DNA of 64,000 nucleotides. Source: Cotesia glomerata (taxonomy: Eukaryota; Arthropoda; Insecta; Hymenoptera; Braconidae). Positions within the stretch are counted from its first letter, which is position 1; each line of letters begins with the position of its first letter. The notes beneath the pieces were generated by a model. That model was not told the DNA's origin. It did not search any database and saw only the letters and a program-made list of their open reading frames with translations. Below, in pieces: positions 47,350 to 59,864 of the stretch. The position numbers were made by a program, and so were the translations under genes. The stretch covers positions 3,631,318 through 3,695,317 of the forward strand of contig NC_058163.1 in NCBI RefSeq assembly GCF_020080835.1, written 5' to 3'.

Positions 47350-47463
47350 CTTGATTTCTCTTTGATGATATCAACGAATATTTATTTTATTTATATATGT
47401 ATTTATTAAAACTTTACTTGGTTAAAGAAGTGACCGTTAGCCGCTGAGAAAAGTTTAACAACT
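47350..47463 (-). other. Polyubiquitin non-coding exon 1 (5' UTR)
   Basis: It runs from the predicted initiator TCAGTTG (A at 47463, 31 nt below the TATA box) to the donor at 47350. The start site is predicted from motif spacing only. No in-frame upstream coding is needed. Confidence 0.6.
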
Positions 47464-47715
47464 GAAGACTAGGAGGACAACGAGCCCTTTTATATCCACG
47501 TCTGGCGAGGATGAGACAGCAGAAAACAGAAAGCATGAAACGAGAATTTTTATTGGCGTATTCAGCTCTGACGTCAGAGTCTCCGCATGCGCAGTGAAGA
47601 AATTCGGCATCGATCGGTTGGTACACGTGAGTCATTTTTTCTTACTGGTTTTTGTTTCCGAGCTTCTGATACGTCGGTTTAAATATTCTAGAATCTTCTG
47701 AAGTTCTCGGAGTTG
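47464..47715 (-). promoter_or_regulatory. Polyubiquitin promoter with heat-shock element
   Basis: In gene order: a GAA.GA.TTC.TA.GAA heat-shock element at 47686-47698 with a further GAAnTTC at 47700-47706, CACGTG (about 47624), an NRF1-like GCGCATGCGG (about 47582-47592), a palindromic CRE TGACGTCA at 47569-47576, CCAAT (about 47551-47556), TATAAAA at 47488-47494 and an arthropod initiator TCAGTT. Motif spacing fits a strong, stress-inducible Pol II promoter. Factor binding is inferred. Confidence 0.75.
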
Positions 47716-47984
47716 ACAGTTATTATTATGAATTAAGTATGAGTAATTCATTTATTATCTTGGTATATATTATTTACTTTTTTATTTCTTCTTTGATAAG
47801 ATTTTTGATAAGTTAATTTATTTACTTAAGAAATTTAATTTTTTTTTTAATTATTTATGAAGTTGAAAATAAAAAATTGTTCTTAATTAATTTTTTTTTT
47901 TTTTTTAATTTGTTTAAAGTTGCATAAACTACTAAGGTCATGAGCGACTACGGTAGGGGGTAAACTTTTTGAGATTGGAACTCG
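47716..47984. other. AT-rich spacer, no gene seen
   Basis: Upstream of the polyubiquitin promoter; simple AT sequence to about 47920. Confidence 0.4.
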
Positions 47985-48125
47985 TTTTATTTTTTGGGCT
48001 GAGCAGAATAATACACTTAAATATTGAAAATATTCATTGGTGTACGCCGGACTCGAACCCGGTCCAATGCTTTGGTAAGCAAGGGCCGGATCCGATAGGG
48101 CTACTGCGCGCCTTTTTAATAAATT
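47985..48125 (-). mobile_element. tRNA-derived SINE
   Basis: On the minus strand GGCGCGCAGTAGCCCTATCGG forms a box-A-like D-arm, and GGGTTCGAGTCC (48049-48060) is a near-consensus box B, with CACCA shortly after. The spacing of box A and B is close to that of a tRNA, but the stems do not close as a functional tRNA. A non-tRNA body (ATGAATATTTTCAATATTTAAGTG...) follows. This is the arrangement of a Pol III SINE head. Confidence 0.65.
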
Positions 48126-48143
48126 GTTGTGAAAAAAATTTAA

Positions 48144-49026
48144 AAAAATTAGGAAAACGGTTGACCCTGAAAGCCATCCCTGCAACTTCCCGCTAATTCC
48201 ATACTTAGGCGCTTAAAATTGCACCAATGACGTTTTTGAGCTCTTCGAGCTCAAAAATACAATTTATGGGTTATTTTGAGCTCTCCGAGCTCAAAGAGAT
48301 TGCTTTCTTATGCTTTAAGGCTCTTCGAGCTCAAAAGTCTGATAGAGATTTGATAAGACACTATTTTTTGAATTTTTAAACCACAATAACTTTTGAATGA
48401 ATAAACCGATTTTTACGCGGTTAGAAGCATTCGACGCAGTTTTTTAAGCCTCACAAAGAATCTCAAATTTTGAATTAATCGCGCTAAAAATTTCGGAGTT
48501 GTTCCGAAAAAACACTTTTTTCGGTTTTCTTTCGTTCACGATATCTCTCGAACGAATCAACCAATTTTGACCGGACTGGTGGCGATCGACGTGGTTTTTT
48601 GAGGTTAAGAGCTGATTAGTTTTTGGAATTGAACCTTTAAGCCGTTTAAAAGTTATTCCAAAAAAACCAAATTTGAAAAAATTTTTTTTTTCAGTTTTTT
48701 TAAGATTTCTCAAAATCTATTGATCTGAATCGGTCCAAATTGTTTTCAAAATCTAAGTTTAGTCAAGCCCTTTCGAATGGCACCAACCGCGATGAAATCG
48801 GTCAAGCCATTCAAAAGTTATAAGCGGTTCACATACTTTCACACACACACACACAGACACACACACACACACATACAGACACCGTAACAACCTCGCGGGG
48901 ATAGTCAGGGAAGCTTCCTGTGACCTTCAAACGTCGAGATCTGATGAAAACTCGATTTTTGCAAAACGGGGTGAAAACAATAACTTCCCGATTTTTGAAA
49001 ATCTTCGATTTTCTTAGCGGGAAGTT
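48144..49026. repeat. Tandem element A with AACTTCCCGCTAA ... TTAGCGGGAAGTT ends
   Basis: After a 40-bp lead (AATTAGGAAAACGGTTGACCC) the unit starts AACTTCCCGCTAAT and closes CTTAGCGGGAAGTT. It contains palindromic GAGCTCTTCGAGCTC words, CGTTCACGATATCTCTCGAACG, a CA microsatellite (48840-48875) and CCTCGCGGGGATAGTCAGG. It is repeated directly downstream at 49027-50103. No transposase. The structure fits a non-autonomous mobile element present as a tandem pair. Confidence 0.75.
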
Positions 49027-50103
49027 AAAAATTAGGAAAACGGTTGACCCTAAAGGCCATCCCTGCAACTTCCCGCTAATTTCGTTAATACCTGGCCGCT
49101 TTTTTGAGCTCTTTGAGCTCAAAAGTACAATCTGTGTGTTGTTTTAAGCTCTCCGAGCTCAAAAAGATACCTTTTCTGCCCTCCGGCCGGAAAGTGGCAA
49201 CTTTCTGGCCGCTGCACTAAACAAAGTTGCCACATTCCGGCTACGTCGAGCAGAAAAATAGTATACATACCTTGGCCAGTAAAAAGTAAAGCCTCAGATC
49301 ACATGTTTGTCAACCTCGGCTTCGCCTCGGCCAACAATTACATGTGATCTGAGACTTTTCTGATTTTACTGGCCTAGGTATGTAATATACTATTTCTATG
49401 CTTTTGAGCTCAAAGAGCTCAAAAGTCTGATAGAAGTTTCATAGAACACTATTTTTTGAATGTTCATACCGCAATAACTTTTGAAACGATTTTTACGCGG
49501 TTGGCGGCATTCTACGTAGTTTTTTAAGCCTTATAAATAATTTCTAAGTTTCAATTGGTCAAACTAGAAATTTCGGAGTAACTCTGAAAAAACACTTTTT
49601 TCGGTTTTCTTTCGTTCACGATATCTCTCGAACGAATCAACCGATTTTGACCGGATTGGCGGCGATCGACGTGGTTTTTCAAGGTTGAGAGCTGATTAGT
49701 TTTTGGAATCGATCGGTTAAGCCGTTTAAAAGTTATCCCAAAAAAACCACTTCAGAAAAAATTTTTTTTCCTACTTTTTTTTAGATTTCTCCAAATTTCT
49801 CAAAATCTATCGATCCGAATCGGTTCAAATTAACAAGAAATCTAAGTTTGGCGAAGCCCTTTCGAATGGCACCAATCGCGATGAAATCGGTTCAACCGTT
49901 CAAAAGTTATAAGTGGTTTACATACTTACACACACACACAAAGACATACATACAGACATAGTGACACCCTCGCGGGAATAGTCAGGAAAGCTTCCTAGGA
50001 CCTCAAAACGTCGAGATCTGATGAAAACTCGATTTTCGAAAAACGGGGTAAAACCAATAACTTCCCGATTTTTGAAAATTTTCAATTTTCTTAGCGGGAA
50101 GTT
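49027..50103. repeat. Tandem element B, same family, interrupted by a hairpin element
   Basis: Same lead and ends as element A (AACTTCCCGCTAAT from 49067, TTAGCGGGAAGTT to 50103). It is longer because of the insertion at 49170-49394. The remainder aligns with element A with substitutions and small indels. Confidence 0.75.
49170..49394. mobile_element. GC-rich hairpin element, second copy (two hairpins)
   Basis: It corresponds to hairpins H2 and H3 of 12415-12776: GCCCTCCGGCCGGAAAGTGGCAACTT ... AAGTTGCCACATTCCGGC, then ATACCTTGGCCAGTAAAA ... TTTTACTGGCCTAGGTAT around CAGATCACATG / CATGTGATCTGAG and a CTCGGCTTCGCCTCGG tip. The outer stem differs from the first copy (GGCCAGTAAAA versus GGGAAGTAAA), but both strands of the stem differ together. 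Confidence 0.75.
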
Positions 50104-51893
50104 AAAAAAAAATTATTCTTGAAAATTGGAAAAATACATTTCTTTATTGATTCTGGAAAATTTTGCAACTTAAAAATTTTTCAGAACTAAATTTAAGTAT
50201 TCTTAAATATTCAAGAAGAAATAGATCTTACAATTACTCGAGAACAAATAGAACAAAATTTATATAAGTAGTTGTTCCTGTATCTTTTAAAATTAATATT
50301 TAAAATTTTAGAGGGCATTATAATTAAAAATGTTAAATTTATATGAAAGTTTTAATAAAAATTTCAAAAATTTCTTCAAGTATTTGCCACTCAATCTACT
50401 AAATAAATTTACTCTAATACTGGCATAAGTATTAAAAAAGTTTGGAAAATCCAAAAGTACACGCCTCATAACGCTCATTCATTTCTTAAAAAAATTGTGG
50501 CTAAAATATGAAAGATACAGAAAAATTATAATTATAAGAAACCTTTTTTGTAGAAAATTTAATTCTTTATTTAAAAGTTCCTTATCAATTTTTCCTTATC
50601 TCTTTTCATCTCTCCAGAATTTGAATTTCAAATTCAAAAATGAAATTATAAAACTCATCCTCAGTTTTCAAAAATTTAAAAAGTTGGTTGTGATTAAAAT
50701 ATTGAAAATAGAAAAAAAATTATAAGATACTTTAGGCGCTAAAACTTTAATTTATATATTACATATAATTCGGTCACAAAAAAAAAAAAAAAAAAAAAAA
50801 AGGTATCTTAATTTTTTTTTTTTTTTTCTTCAATTTAATTCCCTACAAAAAAAGATCCTTATCAATTTTACCATATCTTAAATCCTCGACCCAGAATTTT
50901 TAAAATAAAAATTCAAGTCTTCATTATTACTATTTTATGAAATTATCTCAAAAAAATAATAATAATGACTTGAAATTTTATGATTATAATTTATCATTGC
51001 TATTATTAATAATACTTAATTTTTTACAATAAATTAAATTAAATAAATAAAAAATTCTTAAACTAAATATTGAATAAATAAACTAACAAAAATCTGACAT
51101 CTTTTCTTAATCTTTATTAATTAAACCATACGGTTGAAAAATACATTCAATATGACAATGATCTTAGCCAAAATGAAACTCAAACCCGAAATAACAGTAC
51201 CAATTACTCGTTAATCGAATATAAATATAAGTATGAATATAAATATAAATCAACTAACAATGTAACGGTACACTCATTACACAAATCGCTGTCTGAATAT
51301 TTAAACAATTTAAAAAAGATTTAGTTAAGTTGCAGACTTAATACTTAGCGACTTATTTATCCTTAAAATTACTCAGCATTTAATAGTAATTAAACATCAA
51401 TTATCAATTATCAGTTACTAAACACACGTGCACAAGACTCAGTACTACTTTAACGTTAATAATTATCGATTAATTACTGTTTAACTGCAGATCCCTCTTT
51501 ACAGTACTACAAATTGACAATTGTCTTTTAAATAAAACCTTAAATATTTTTTTTTTTTTTCAATTAATTTTATCAAAATCAAACTTTCAAAGTTTAAAAA
51601 AAAATTTTACTCATAATAAATTGCAAAAATATTAATCATTAATTATTAATTACTTTTATAAAATAATTCCACTCATTCATTACGTACAATTAAACTTAAA
51701 AAAAGTCAATTGACGAAAGAGCAAACATTACAATTGTTTTTTTTTTAAATCTTAAGCAGTAATTAATTATAAATCTGGTGACAAGTAAATGGATAATTAA
51801 TAACTTATTATTAGTATTATCGTTAATTAATAATATTTCGTATCTATTTTGTTTAAATTAATAGTTATTTTAAGTAAATTACTGAGTAATAAA
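50104..51893. other. Zn72D 3' UTR/flank and dispersed repeat, no other gene
   Basis: 50480-50890 carries an inverted pair of 155-bp-type units around a poly-A run (50776-50800). A possible poly(A) signal for Zn72D (AATAAA on minus, 51113-51118) would give a 3' UTR of about 780 nt. No other coding sequence was seen. Confidence 0.4.
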
Positions 51894-52177
51894 TTACTTG
51901 GAGTCTGTTTCCATTTTAGTTTCTTCGGCCTTTTTGTCTTTTTTCGAGGCCTCGCAGTCGTTGCCCTCGCCATTGCTGTTGTCGCGTCTGCGCTTGCGCG
52001 GGAACCGTCCCTTGTGCTTGGGAGGGGGAAGCTGTTCCATGCCGAGAACTTTGTGGATCTGCCGGAACGCCACCAGACGGAGCGCGTGTTGCGCTGAAGC
52101 GGTTATGTCTTCTCGTTGTTGGGCGGTCATGTTCCCAATTGCATCTGTTGGTTCCTTTTCACAAGGATCTGCTATTC
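51894..52177 (-). CDS. Zn72D: Zn72D terminal coding exon
   Basis: Acceptor ATATTTTTCAG, then GIADPCEKEPTDAIGNMTAQ and QREDITASAQHALRLVAFRQ, ending with a Lys/Arg-rich probable nuclear-localisation tail and TAA at 51894. Codon use is strikingly GC-rich relative to the flanks. Confidence 0.93.
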
Positions 52178-55100
52178 CTGAAAAATATAAAAATTATATT
52201 AATATTTTCATTTATTCAAGAAAAATTATACTGTGATTATTTTATCACAGATTAATTTTTGATTTTAAATTAGAACTAATTAATTAATTTCGAAAAGAAG
52301 ATCTTAGAACAACAATCAGACAAATAGAATTTGTACACAGAAAGAAAAATTTATTGAATGGAGAACAAAATTCTTGGTTCAAGAAAATTTGTCGGGTGCC
52401 TGAAGGAAGACCGAAGTTGTGTTGGCCGAAGTAAAAATTTTTCTTTAAATTCTATTCTTGGTGGAAGTCATTTTTTCTTAATTCGATCATAAATACTTGA
52501 TACAATAAATTTTTATATTTGATCAAGATTTTTATATACTTTAGGGAATCATGATTAATTATTTCAAATTACCTGGAGACCCTGGTAATAAAATACCACC
52601 AGCTACACATTCAAGTAAACGTCGTAGAGCTTCTCCAAGACTCAATGGACAACCAGCAGTGTTGATAACTTTTTCAGTGAGCAGCTCTAGTGCCTGAAAA
52701 AAGGAAAATTTTTTAATAAATATTCAAAATAATCACCTAATTAATTAATTAATTATAAAATTGATTTAAGGAATCAGGCTACCAGTTCATCTAGGCAGTA
52801 TCAAAATTTTGTTACTTCCGACGATAAAAACCAAAAAACTTGATTAATATGTTGGTAATAACTATTAAGACACACTCAGACTCGTCATCGGTATCATCAT
52901 GTGTAATTCATTCTAAAATATTTCTTGAAAATAGGTTCGTTTTTAATTAATTTTTTCAACATTAAAAACTATTTAATTCAGAATAATAATGATTGTATTC
53001 AAAAAAGCATTGTTTTACCTAACAAAAATGTAATAATCTGAATACCGGTAAAATGCATAGTTTCTGAGATATAATTCTTTGAAAGTCAAGTAGGGTCAAT
53101 TAGACCCCGTGTGTACTCTAAAGTTCTGTTCGGAGGTATGTAATCCAAGGGTTAAATTTATAATAATAATAAATCTAAAAGTTGATAGTTTTATAAAGCG
53201 TTGAAAAGCCTCTAAGTGAAAATTCTTAACTCAAGGGTTAAAGATACGGTGAAATTGATAAGGACGAGTGTAGAGAATTTATAAAAAAAGATCTCTTATA
53301 ATTTTTTTGTATTTTCAATATTTTAACCAAAACTAGCAATTTAAACTTTTGAAAGCTACGAATAACTTTTTAACTTTATTTTTGAACTTTGAATTAAAAT
53401 TTTGACAAAAGGAAAAGATAGGGCAAAATTGATGACCTTTTTTGTAGAGAATAAAATTCTCTATAAAAAGAATCTGATGTAATTTTTTAAAATTTCTAAT
53501 ATTTAACCCAGAATTTTGAATTTTAATGTAAACATTCAAAACTTTGAAAAGTAAACTTATTTTTTTATTTATTAATAATAATTTTATAAAATAAAATAAT
53601 AATAATAATTACCCATGGATTAAGTGGTCCCCACGTAGGTACACGATTACAAAGATCGCGCATAATACGTATAATAATAACGCAGTTCTGCAGTGATGAT
53701 GCTCTAGCCTGTGTAAAAGTCAAAAAGTATTAATAAAACGCCCAAATTAGTCACTAATATAATAAAAATCACTAAATAAAAAAATAATACAAATAAAATC
53801 TCTCGGAATCTCATAATATAACCTGATTAATTGCTTTGTGGTGGGCTTTAGCTATCCTTCCAGCCTCGTTATCCTTTTTAGTGTTTATTCATTATTTATA
53901 ATTATTATTAGAGCCCATTTTATCAAATTATTACCGGGTGTTTAAAAATCTCATTAAATCTTCTTACTAAAAAATTAACCCTACAAAATTCTAAATAATT
54001 TTTTATCATTTAAAAAAAAGTTTTGGCAAAATAAATAAAACAAAAAAAAAAAAAAAAAAAAAAAACACCCGATATTTTTTATGACGTGTTTGTGCTTGTC
54101 TGTCTTTTAATGCTTATAAGTGCATTTTAGATTTTTATTAAATTATATTATCATTATTATTATTATACTCTATTTGACTTTTAATTTTGCACTGAATTCA
54201 TTTTTAGACAGACGTAGAACAGACTTAGGCTGTATTTACATATAAATATTTTGTCTGTGGTAATAAATCCAGAATAATTAATCATTTTATTTTTAAATTT
54301 CAAAATTATAAAATTAAAAAAATTTTTCGATTAATTTTTTTTTACTCTACTTTATATTTAATATTTAAGGTAATATTATTCTGGATGTAAATCAGAAAGC
54401 TAGCAGATGTAAAAATACAATTATTAATTTTTCAAAAAAAAATATTCAAATTAGATTAAGAAATTTTTTTTTACTTTTAAGTAAAACGAGTACCAATTAA
54501 AAAAATTACTTTATTTCTTCTTTGACTCGAAAATATCTTGAATAAAAATTAAGGATAAAGGAACCAAATATTGACCAGGAAGCTCAACAATTTAATTTCT
54601 AAATATCTAGTAATTTAATTTTATATTCAGTAGCTTGTATCTTGTGAACTATTGAAATTTTTGAAGATATAAGCTCATCTCGACATTACATTCATTGAGA
54701 CCTTTCATTTCAGTACACACATCAATTTTTCATATATTTATATACATTATATATAGGTATATATGAAAAATATATGAAAATGCATGTGGATACTCAAATG
54801 AAAGCTCTAGATGAGTGTAACATCGGAATGAGCTTATATCTTTAAAAATGTCAATATTTAAGAAAGTACAGTGCAATTTAACAAAAGTCATTATTTGATA
54901 AAGCAAGGTCGCTAGTAACCTTTAATGTTACAAGCAGTGAACCAGGGTTTCGGTCACGGTACAAAGACGACATGATACTTGAAGTTTACGAATATATAAA
55001 TTAGATTCGGAAAAATTTATTTAGGTTGCATTCGAAAATGCTCTAGCTTTAGATACATAATTAAGAAATGACCTTTTATCTTGTGAAATATTAAAATTTT

Positions 55101-58100
55101 TAAAGATATAAGCTCATCCCGATATTATACTCATCAAGAGCTTTCATTTGAATACCCACATATATATAATATATGTAAATATATAAAATATATTAAAAAT
55201 TGAAGTGTGTACTCAAATGAAAGGTATCGATGATTGTAACATCAGTTATACTGTTTTAACAATTGACATTTTTTTAAATATAAGCTCATCTCGAAGTTAC
55301 ACACATCAAGAGCTTTCATTTGAGTACTCACATGCATTTTTAATATATTTTTCATATATACATATATATAACATATGATAATATATAAAATATATAAAAA
55401 ATTGATGTGGGTACTCAAATGAAAGGTCTCAATGAGCATAACATGGGAGTGAGCTTATATTTTTAAAAATGTCAATAGTTCACAAGATATTTGTTAAATT
55501 GCACTGTACTTTTTTAACTATTGACATTTTTTAAGATATAAGCTCATCCCGATCTTACATTCATCAAAAGCTTTCATTTGAGTACCCACATGCATTTTTA
55601 ATACATTTTTCAAATATACATATATATATAATATATGTAAATAGATAAAATATATGAAAAATTGATGTGGGTACTCAAATGAAAGGTCTCGATGAGTATA
55701 ACATCAGGATGAGCTTATATCTTCAAAAACGTCATCATTTAAGAAAGTACAGAGCAATTTAACAAAATTCATTATTTAATAAAGCAAAACTTTAATTTTT
55801 TGATACAAATGATATATTTATATTCATTCTATCTAAGCTGTTCAATATTTGGAGCCTTTACCCTATTTTCTTAAATTTATTTTCTAGCTTGAATTTTAAA
55901 CCTGAAAATTGACAAAAATAATAAAAATTTGGTACTCATTCAATAAAAAAAATGAAAAAATCACCAAGTTATATTATTTACATACTGCTGCTTGACATGC
56001 TGATTAAAGAGTTAAAATTAATTAATAAAAATAATTAAAATCTAAGCCAAGGCTGGAAGTTCTAAGACTGCTCATAAAACTTAACTCTTGTCTATTATTT
56101 GCACTACCGATTAATTAATTAATATTAATTAATATTACGTGAAATTGGTATAATTAAAATTTGACTCGTAGATAATAATTCATATATATAATATATAATT
56201 AAGAAATGAGCGAAAAAAAATAAAAATTGACGAACTCGCGGTTAAATTTTTTTTACTCTGTTTTAAGACTGATGAGTTCAGTTTTAGAATCATTCAAACC
56301 TGAAACCACTTGGCATGCCTGAGTTGAGCTAAAGCCTCCAAACACTTAGCCTTGGGAAGTACATCTGGTGGGTCTGGTTTCGTCACTGCGGGCGTCGCGG
56401 GCGTCGTTTGCGGTTGAGCAGCTCCCTGCTGCTGTCCAGCACTATCTGAGATCCCAACAAAGAAAGCACAACACGCTTAGACAACACTCAGAGTGTTTGA
56501 TCATGCTCAACGCACTTATTTTTTTAATCCCTCTAATATTCTTTTTTTTTTTTATATTTTTGTTTTTAGTTTTCAGAGAATTTTTTTTTTTTAATTAATT
56601 AATTATCAAGACAAAAAATTTACAATAATTTTTCACATTTAATTATATAAAAAAAAATATTTTATTTTTAACTTATAATTTATTTAAAAATAATTTTTAT
56701 CTTGATAATTAAAAATTTTTACTTATAATTAAAACTAGCAACCTTGCAGTCACTATGTGACTACCGTGACTTGTGAACTATAAATGAATAAAAATTGTGC
56801 TTTATTAAATAATGACTTTAATTAAATTGCACTGTACTTTCTTAAATATTGAAATTTTTTAAGATACAAGCTTGTCCCGATGTTACACTCATCAAGAGCT
56901 TTCATTTGAGTACCCACATCAATTTTTCATATATTTTATCTATTTACATATATTATATATATATGTATATTTGAAAAATATATGAAAAATTGATGTGGGT
57001 ACTCAAATGAAAGGTCTTGATGAGTGTAACATCGGGATGAGCTTATATCTTTAAAAATATCATGAATTGATAAAATACAGCATAATTTCTTAAATATTGA
57101 CATTTTTAAAGTTACAAGCTCATCCTGATGTTATACTCATCAAGACCTTTTATTCAAGTACCCACATCAATTTTTCATATATTTTATATATTTATATATT
57201 TTACAAATACCATGTATATAAAATATATAAAAAATACCATGTGGGTACTCTAATGAAAGCTCTTGATGAGTATAATATCGGGATGAGCTTATATCTTTAA
57301 AAATGTCGATAGTTCACAAGATACAAGGTCATTTCTTAATTATGTATCTAAAATTACATAATGAAAAAAAAAAAAAAAAATAAATAGAGTAATTATTTAA
57401 ATTATTAATTAATATAAATTGAGGGTATGCATGATCAAAAAGTCTTTAGTTATCGGATTGCCTCAGCGTTGTTTCCTTTCAACTACTGGAGCGTTTTAAA
57501 AAACACTCGTCTCTTATTTACTTGACAAACAACCACTCTAAAGACTCTACTTACTTCAAACATATTTTAAATAAATTTTATTCACATGAACCTTAAAAGA
57601 TTTCTAATTTAAATATGTAATAATACTTTAAATACTTTTACGCTTATTTCCCGTTCTTCCAACGTTTTTAGTTCATCGACGCGACAGTGTTAAAACAGTC
57701 CTCCAGGTACATAGGTTTATGCTAAATAAGTCGCCATTTTTTTTTTTATTGAACAATTATTTTTAAAAAAATATTTTTACACTAGTTTTTTGTAAAATTG
57801 AAATTTAAAATTTTTAAATGCAAAAAAATTCAAGTAAAAGTGAGTGAAAAAATAACGACTTGGTATTAAAAAAAATTAATTAGTGAAAAAAAAGTATATA
57901 TTATTCCAAACCGTGAAATCCTTGGTACTGTAAAATCCTGGTGCTTAAAAAATGATTCAGTAGATTTAAAAGGCCATGAAAAGAACAAAATTTAAGTAGG
58001 AAAATAAAAATAATAATTTTAAAATAACTAAAAAAAAAATATTGATTATTAATAATTATTAATTATTAATTATTGGTGATTTATCCTTTTCTTGGCCGTT

Positions 58101-59813
58101 GTTTTTGTTTATAATTGGGTAAGTTACCTGCTGTTGCCGGTGGTTTTGCTGTTTCGCGCATCAAAGGACTTGTGAGAGTAACACTGACAGTTACAGTACC
58201 GCCAGATACTGTCAAAGCCGCGGATTCTGGGTGCTTGCCTACGTTGTAGGTCTCTTCAGGGGCCACTATTTTCAGTTGCGATGGTAAAATTTCAGCGACT
58301 TTGTTTAGTAAAGTCCTAAAAAAAATTATAAATTAATAAATAAAATTATTATTGATAAAATAATTATAAAAAAAAAAATTTTTATTAAATCATTTAAAAA
58401 TTGAATTAATTAAAAAAATTATTTGGAAAAATTAATCAATTGAATTATTTAAAAAAAAATTGTCAATAAAAATATTTAAGAAAAAAATACAAATTAAATC
58501 ATTAAAAAAAAATTGATTAATAAAATAATTAAAAAGAAAAAAAATTAAAATCAAATAATTTAAAAATTGAATTAATTAAAAAAAATATTGGGAAAAATTA
58601 ATCAATTTAATTATCTAAAAAAAATTATCAATAAAAATATTCAAGAAAAAAATGAAAATTAAATTTTAAAAAATTGATTAATAAAATAATTAAAAAGAAA
58701 AAAAAATTAAAATTGAATTAATTAAAAAAATTTTTTGGAAAAATTAATCAATTTAGTTACTTTGAAAAATTATCGATGACATTAAATTTAGCTGTCACTT
58801 GAAAATTTTTTATTTTTTTTCAACAAACAAATTTGTTCCAAAACATTATTTAAAAAAAATTGCATTTTCAAATTTCTACATGTCAATTTTTTTTTGAATT
58901 TTTCTTATAATTTATTAGTTCCGGAAATTCTTAAAATTATCAAGTATCTGGTAAATTAATTTTCATAAGTTATCGTGAAAAATTAATAAATAAAAATATT
59001 AAAAAAATAAATAAAAATTAAATTATTTTAAAAAATTAATTAATAAAATAATTAAAAAAAAAAATTAATTACTTTGTTGGTTTTTCAGCACATAGAACAA
59101 CTAAACAGACATGATTATCTCCTGATAACAGCAGTCCTTTGGCCAAATTACCCACACGCATGACATCACGGATAACACGTGTATCTTCTTTTTCTTTTGG
59201 ATTTGCAAATGAGGTGGCATTGTCATCTTTCTTCTTTTCAGCCTCTTCTTTCTTTACTTCAGCTGCCGGTGTTGTAGCATTTCCAGTTGCGGGCATGGTC
59301 TTTTTATCTGTAATTAAAAATTCATGTTTATTAGTTAAGATTGATCGATTAATTAGTTGACGTCAATTAATTCAAGATTAATTAATTAATAGAAAAAAAT
59401 CAGGCTACCAGTTCATCTAGGCAGTGTCAAAATTTTGTTAATACCGACGATAAAAACCAAAAAACTTGATTAATATCTTGGTAATAACTATTAAGACACA
59501 CTCAGACTCGTCATCGGTATCATCATGTGTAATTATCATATTTATAAACTTATTTTAAGATTGATAATAACCATTATAATTATAATGATAAAATTATTAG
59601 TTAATTATTTAATTATTATTATCTTTACTGTAACATTAGATTTTACTTATCATAGAAATGAAGATTTTAAACTAAATTGATTCTAAAAATTAAAGCAATT
59701 AATTTTGTTGATATTTCAAAATCTAATAATCCAATTTTTATGAAATTCTTATGTTTTTAAAACTTAGGCTTAATAATAATATGAATAATAAGAATAATAA
59801 GAATAAGAATAAA

Positions 59814-59864
<51 letters not shown>

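Noticed and set aside
47985..48125. A functional tRNA gene with a GGTTCGAGTCC T-loop
   Set aside because: The acceptor and anticodon stems do not pair and a SINE-like body follows; treated as a SINE head.
47883..49147. Open frames of 75-100 codons on both strands
   Set aside because: They lie across the SINE and the AACTTCCCGC element and have low-complexity or repeat-derived sequence.
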